A stretch of 8,038 nucleotides of DNA from Acidobacteriaceae bacterium (GTDB lineage: Bacteria > Acidobacteriota > Terriglobia > Terriglobales > SbA1). The translations under genes and the position numbers were made by a program. The stretch is from assembly GCA_003136335.1 (NCBI GenBank), contig PLEA01000253.1:4183-12220 (forward strand), read 5' to 3'. The notes below the pieces were generated by a model that worked only from the letters and a program-made list of their open reading frames with translations, was not told where the DNA came from and made no database searches. Of the stretch, positions 5,280 through 8,038 are shown piece after piece. The stretch's first letter is position 1. Each line of letters opens with the position of its first letter.

Positions 5280-6874
5280 ATTCGCCAATCCAGGAGGACT
5301 TCCTGAGTACACCGACAACGCGGCCGCCAGTCAGCAGCGACTGGGAAATCCACAGTCATCAGGATAAGGAACTGGTGCAGGGGTTGGGCCTGACCAGCGC
5401 CACCATGCTGGTGATGGGATCGATGATCGGCTCGGGCATCTTCATCGTATCGGCGGAAATCGGCCGCGAAGTCGATTCACCTGCATTGCTGATCGGCGCT
5501 TGGGCGGTCGCTGGATTCATGACGATTGTGGCCGCGCTCAGCTACGGAGAGTTGGCTGCCATGATGCCTCGCGCCGGCGGGCAATACGTCTATCTGCGCG
5601 AAGCGCTGGGGCCGCTCTGGGGATTTCTCTACGGCTGGACTCTGTTTCTCGTGATCCAGACTGGAACTATTGCCGCGGTGGGTGTGGCGTTCGGAAAGTT
5701 TCTGGGCGTCTTCGTTCCCTCGATTTCTTCGACCCACTGGCTTCTCCATCTCTGGAAGGTTCCACCAATCCATCTCGGTCCCATGGTGCTCGGCAACATG
5801 GACGTTGGAATCAATACCCAAAATTTAGTCGCGATCCTGCTGGTGATTTTTCTTTCCGTGGTGAATATCTTTGGAGTGAAAACCGGCGCGGCGATTCAGA
5901 ACATCTTCACCGCCGCCAAAGTTGCCGCCCTGCTGGGTTTGGCAGTATTCGGTTTCGCTCTGGGCCGCAATGCGCAAGCGCTGGCCGCGAATTTCGGCTC
6001 AAACTTCTGGCATAACGCGGGATTGGGCGCGCAGCATGCGGTGCAGGTGGGTGTGGGCGGGCCCATCGTGATGGTGGGCACGCTGACGATTCTTGCCGTA
6101 GCCCAGGTCGGCTCGCTGTTTTCGGCCGATGCATGGAATAACGTGACCTTCACCGCCGGGGAAGTGAAGAATCCCAGCCGAAACCTCCCGCTTTCTCTGG
6201 CTCTGGGTACGGGCGTGGTGATCGCGCTTTACATAGCATGCAATTTTATTTACCTGAGCGGTCTGCCGCTTGATGGAACACCGGGCGCAGCAACGATTCT
6301 GCAACGCGGCATCAAGTACGCAGCGGAAGAACGCGTCGGCACCGCCGTGATGACCCAGATGTTTGGTGCCGTTGGGGGCCTGCTCATGGCGGCGGCCATC
6401 ATGATCTCAGGCTTCGGCTGCGCCAACGGGCTGATTCTCTCCGGCGCGCGCGTCTATTACGCGATGGCGAAAGACGGCTTGTTCTTCCGCAAGGTGGCCA
6501 AGCTTCATCCCACCTACAAGACGCCCGCGATTTCGCTGATGGTACAGATGGTGTGGACGTGCGTCCTCTGCGTTTCCGGGAGCTATGGACAACTTCTGGA
6601 CTACATCATTTTTGCCGTGCTGGTGTTCTACATCCTGACAATTGTGGGATTGTTCGTCCTGCGGCGCACGCGCCCGGAAGCCAACCGGCCTTATCGGGCG
6701 GTGGGCTACCCCGTGCTGCCCATGATTTATATTGTGATGGCTTTATTCATCGATGTCGTACTATTGCGCTACAAACCGCAATACACGTGGCCGGGGCTGA
6801 TTGTGGTGCTGTTGGGAATTCCGGTTTACTATGCGTGGTCGCGGAGTGCGGGCGCCAAGCGCGCATCGGTGTAG
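5267..6874 (+). CDS. APC-superfamily amino-acid transporter, LAT-like
   Basis: This is an inner-membrane amino-acid carrier with 12 likely transmembrane helices. Helix 1 (about 41-62) holds the unwound substrate-binding motif GSMIGSGIF (51-59). Helix 2 ends in LSYGELAAMMPRAGGQYVYL (91-110), a strong APC signature. Further helices are at about 117-148, 187-205, 213-232, 266-285, 312-330, 366-390, 421-436, 446-465, 483-500 and 507-523. The loop after helix 6 reads AWNNVTFTAGEVKNPSRNLP (289-308), and GARVYYAMAKDGLFF (393-407) follows helix 8; both are typical of LAT/SLC7-type members. Substrate cannot be read from sequence. The start is doubtful: the ATG at 5267 lies inside a heptamer array and has no Shine-Dalgarno, whereas AGGAGG (5292-5297) sits 5 bases before an in-frame CTG at 5303 (Leu13). 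Either start keeps all the helices. An in-frame TAG at 5246 limits upstream extension. A second permease follows after 21 bases. Confidence 0.9.
   Translation: MTNDDSPIQEDFLSTPTTRPPVSSDWEIHSHQDKELVQGLGLTSATMLVMGSMIGSGIFIVSAEIGREVDSPALLIGAWAVAGFMTIVAALSYGELAAMMPRAGGQYVYLREALGPLWGFLYGWTLFLVIQTGTIAAVGVAFGKFLGVFVPSISSTHWLLHLWKVPPIHLGPMVLGNMDVGINTQNLVAILLVIFLSVVNIFGVKTGAAIQNIFTAAKVAALLGLAVFGFALGRNAQALAANFGSNFWHNAGLGAQHAVQVGVGGPIVMVGTLTILAVAQVGSLFSADAWNNVTFTAGEVKNPSRNLPLSLALGTGVVIALYIACNFIYLSGLPLDGTPGAATILQRGIKYAAEERVGTAVMTQMFGAVGGLLMAAAIMISGFGCANGLILSGARVYYAMAKDGLFFRKVAKLHPTYKTPAISLMVQMVWTCVLCVSGSYGQLLDYIIFAVLVFYILTIVGLFVLRRTRPEANRPYRAVGYPVLPMIYIVMALFIDVVLLRYKPQYTWPGLIVVLLGIPVYYAWSRSAGAKRASV
5292..5305 (+). 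promoter_or_regulatory. Perfect Shine-Dalgarno with in-frame CTG inside the permease 5' end
   Basis: AGGAGG (5292-5297) is followed after 5 bases by CTG (5303-5305), in frame with the transporter. Starting there would drop 12 residues, which are largely encoded by repeat-derived sequence and carry no conserved motif. The hexamer could also be chance, since here it codes for part of Gln-Glu-Asp. CTG starts are rare. Confidence 0.35.
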
Positions 6875-6879
6875 CCTCC

Positions 6880-6885
6880 AAGGAG
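6880..6885 (+). promoter_or_regulatory. Ribosome-binding site of the second permease
   Basis: AAGGAG lies 10 bases before the ATG at 6896, within the 21-base gap that follows the first permease. It fixes the start of the second permease and supports translation from a shared message. Confidence 0.75.
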
Positions 6886-6895
6886 AAAACGAAGC

Positions 6896-8038
6896 ATGGC
6901 GAATTTGTTCGCGAAGAAGGACCTCCCCACACTGATGAAAGAAGCAGTTGAAGTTGAGGGCGAACAAAGCCTGCGGCGCGCCCTCGGACCACTCAACCTG
7001 CTAACCCTGGGCATTGGCGCGATTATTGGTGCGGGTATTTTTGTGATCACCGGCCAGGCCGCGGCGCAGTTCGCCGGCCCGGCCATCGTGATCTCGTTCA
7101 TCCTGGCTGGCATTGCCTGCGCCTTCGCGGGGCTCTGTTACGCCGAGTTTGCCTCGATGATTCCCATCGCAGGCAGCGCGTATACGTACTCCTATGCCAC
7201 GCTGGGAGAATTGGTCGCATGGATCATCGGCTGGGACCTGATTCTGGAATATGCCTTTGGCGCAGCCACAGTAGCAGTCGGTTGGAGCGGTCATTTGCGG
7301 GCGTTCCTGCACGACATCGGCTGGAATCTGCCTGCCTTTCCTACCTCTGATTTTACCCTCTTCGGCATGCCTGTCCACTTGAAGTACGACTATGTCGGGT
7401 TCGTGGTCATCATGGTAATCACCACCATCCTCGTCATTGGCATTAAGGAGTCGGCGAACTTCACTACTGCCATCGTGATTATGAAGGTCGCGGTGGTCTG
7501 CATGTTTATCGCTCTTGCCGCGGCGTTTTTGTCCTCGCATGCATGGAAGCCGAACTACTGGCACCCCTTCATTCCCCCAAATACCGGCGAGTGGGGACAC
7601 TTCGGATGGTCGGGAATTCTGCGAGGAGCCGGCGTTGTCTTCTTCGCGTACATCGGTTTCGATGCGGTTTCGACTGCTGCGCAGGAGGCCAAGAATCCAA
7701 AGAAAGATATGCCACTGGGCATTCTTGGTTCCCTTGTCATTTGCACTGTGCTTTACATCTTGGTGTCCGGTCTCCTGACCCACATCGTTCCTTACCAGCA
7801 ACTGAACGTCCCTGATCCTGTCGTAATTGGCATTCGCGTTACCGGCCAGCAGTGGGCCACGTTTCTGGTGGAAATCGGTGCCCTCGGCGGTTTGGCCACG
7901 GTGATGCTCGTAATGTTGCTTGGGCAGTCGCGCGTGTTCTACTCCATGTCGCGTGATGGCCTGCTCTGGCCTTGGGCCGGCAAGATTCATCATCGCTTTC
8001 GCACGCCTTACCTCAGTTCCATCGTTGTCGGTATCTTC
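6896..8038 (+). CDS. APC-superfamily cationic-type amino-acid transporter (CAT/YfnA-like), 3' end outside window
   Basis: An open frame of 381 codons runs from the ATG at 6896 to the last base with no stop. Full-length relatives are usually somewhat under 500 residues, so the last few helices are missing. The soluble N-terminus (1-30) is followed by helix 1 with LGIGAIIGAGIFVITG (38-53), then GLCYAEFASMIPIAGSAYTY (79-98) after helix 2, and WIIGWDLILEYAFGAATVAVGW (109-130) in helix 3. Later come FFAYIGFDAVSTAAQEAKNPKKDMP (249-273), the diagnostic CAT-family segment at helix 6 and its following loop, and GQSRVFYSMSRDGLLWPW (343-360) after helix 8. These motifs place it with CAT-type transporters such as bacterial YfnA and Geobacillus ApcT rather than with the preceding LAT-like gene. 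Arginine, lysine or other amino acids are possible substrates; the sequence does not decide. The good ribosome-binding site and 21-base spacing suggest an operon with the upstream permease. Confidence 0.92.
   Translation, partial: MANLFAKKDLPTLMKEAVEVEGEQSLRRALGPLNLLTLGIGAIIGAGIFVITGQAAAQFAGPAIVISFILAGIACAFAGLCYAEFASMIPIAGSAYTYSYATLGELVAWIIGWDLILEYAFGAATVAVGWSGHLRAFLHDIGWNLPAFPTSDFTLFGMPVHLKYDYVGFVVIMVITTILVIGIKESANFTTAIVIMKVAVVCMFIALAAAFLSSHAWKPNYWHPFIPPNTGEWGHFGWSGILRGAGVVFFAYIGFDAVSTAAQEAKNPKKDMPLGILGSLVICTVLYILVSGLLTHIVPYQQLNVPDPVVIGIRVTGQQWATFLVEIGALGGLATVMLVMLLGQSRVFYSMSRDGLLWPWAGKIHHRFRTPYLSSIVVGIF

Noticed and set aside
7001..7993. Long minus-strand open frame of 330 codons opposite the second permease
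   Set aside because: It lies wholly within the plus-strand transporter frame, which has clear APC motifs and a ribosome-binding site. The antisense translation is rich in charged residues, Gly, Asp and His, has no recognisable domain, and is a by-product of G+C-rich codon use.

Overview
The window is ordinary chromosomal DNA with a moderately high G+C content, from a Gram-negative bacterium with type IV pili. All seven genes lie on the plus strand and none looks broken or recently acquired. The gene content, the codon use and the style of the intergenic DNA (short reiterated words between genes) best fit an acidobacterium, perhaps a Koribacter-like Terriglobia. That is an inference from general impression; there is no rRNA or marker gene here to settle it.

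Layout: (1) 1-1107, the C-terminal part of a type IV pilus secretin (PilQ), cut by the left edge and followed by a strong intrinsic terminator. (2) 1342-2430, an M24-family Xaa-Pro peptidase. (3) 2536-3036 accB and 3163-4515 accC, the biotin carrier and biotin carboxylase of acetyl-CoA carboxylase. (4) 4558-5172 thiE, thiamine phosphate synthase. (5) 5267-6874, an APC-superfamily amino-acid transporter of LAT-like type. (6) 6896 to the right edge, a second APC transporter of CAT type, starting 21 bases after the first and cut by the window end.

How they work together: PilQ forms the outer-membrane pore for the pilus. The peptidase, AccBC and ThiE are cytosolic housekeeping enzymes for proline-peptide turnover, malonyl-CoA supply and thiamine synthesis. 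The paired permeases move amino acids across the inner membrane. A peptidase next to accBC recalls the Firmicutes order aroQ, Xaa-Pro peptidase, efp, then accBC, but no efp is present here.

No coding system in the window looks new. The most unusual signal lies between the genes. Five gaps hold short, imperfectly reiterated words, and three of these are in-register arrays with a 7-base period. Two of the three are also arranged as inverted pairs that can fold into long stems. One such stem (5194-5212 with 5261-5279) covers the annotated ATG of the first permease. A perfect AGGAGG followed by an in-frame CTG lies just downstream of it. No gene-free stretch exceeds 300 bases; the longest gap is 234 bases (1108-1341).
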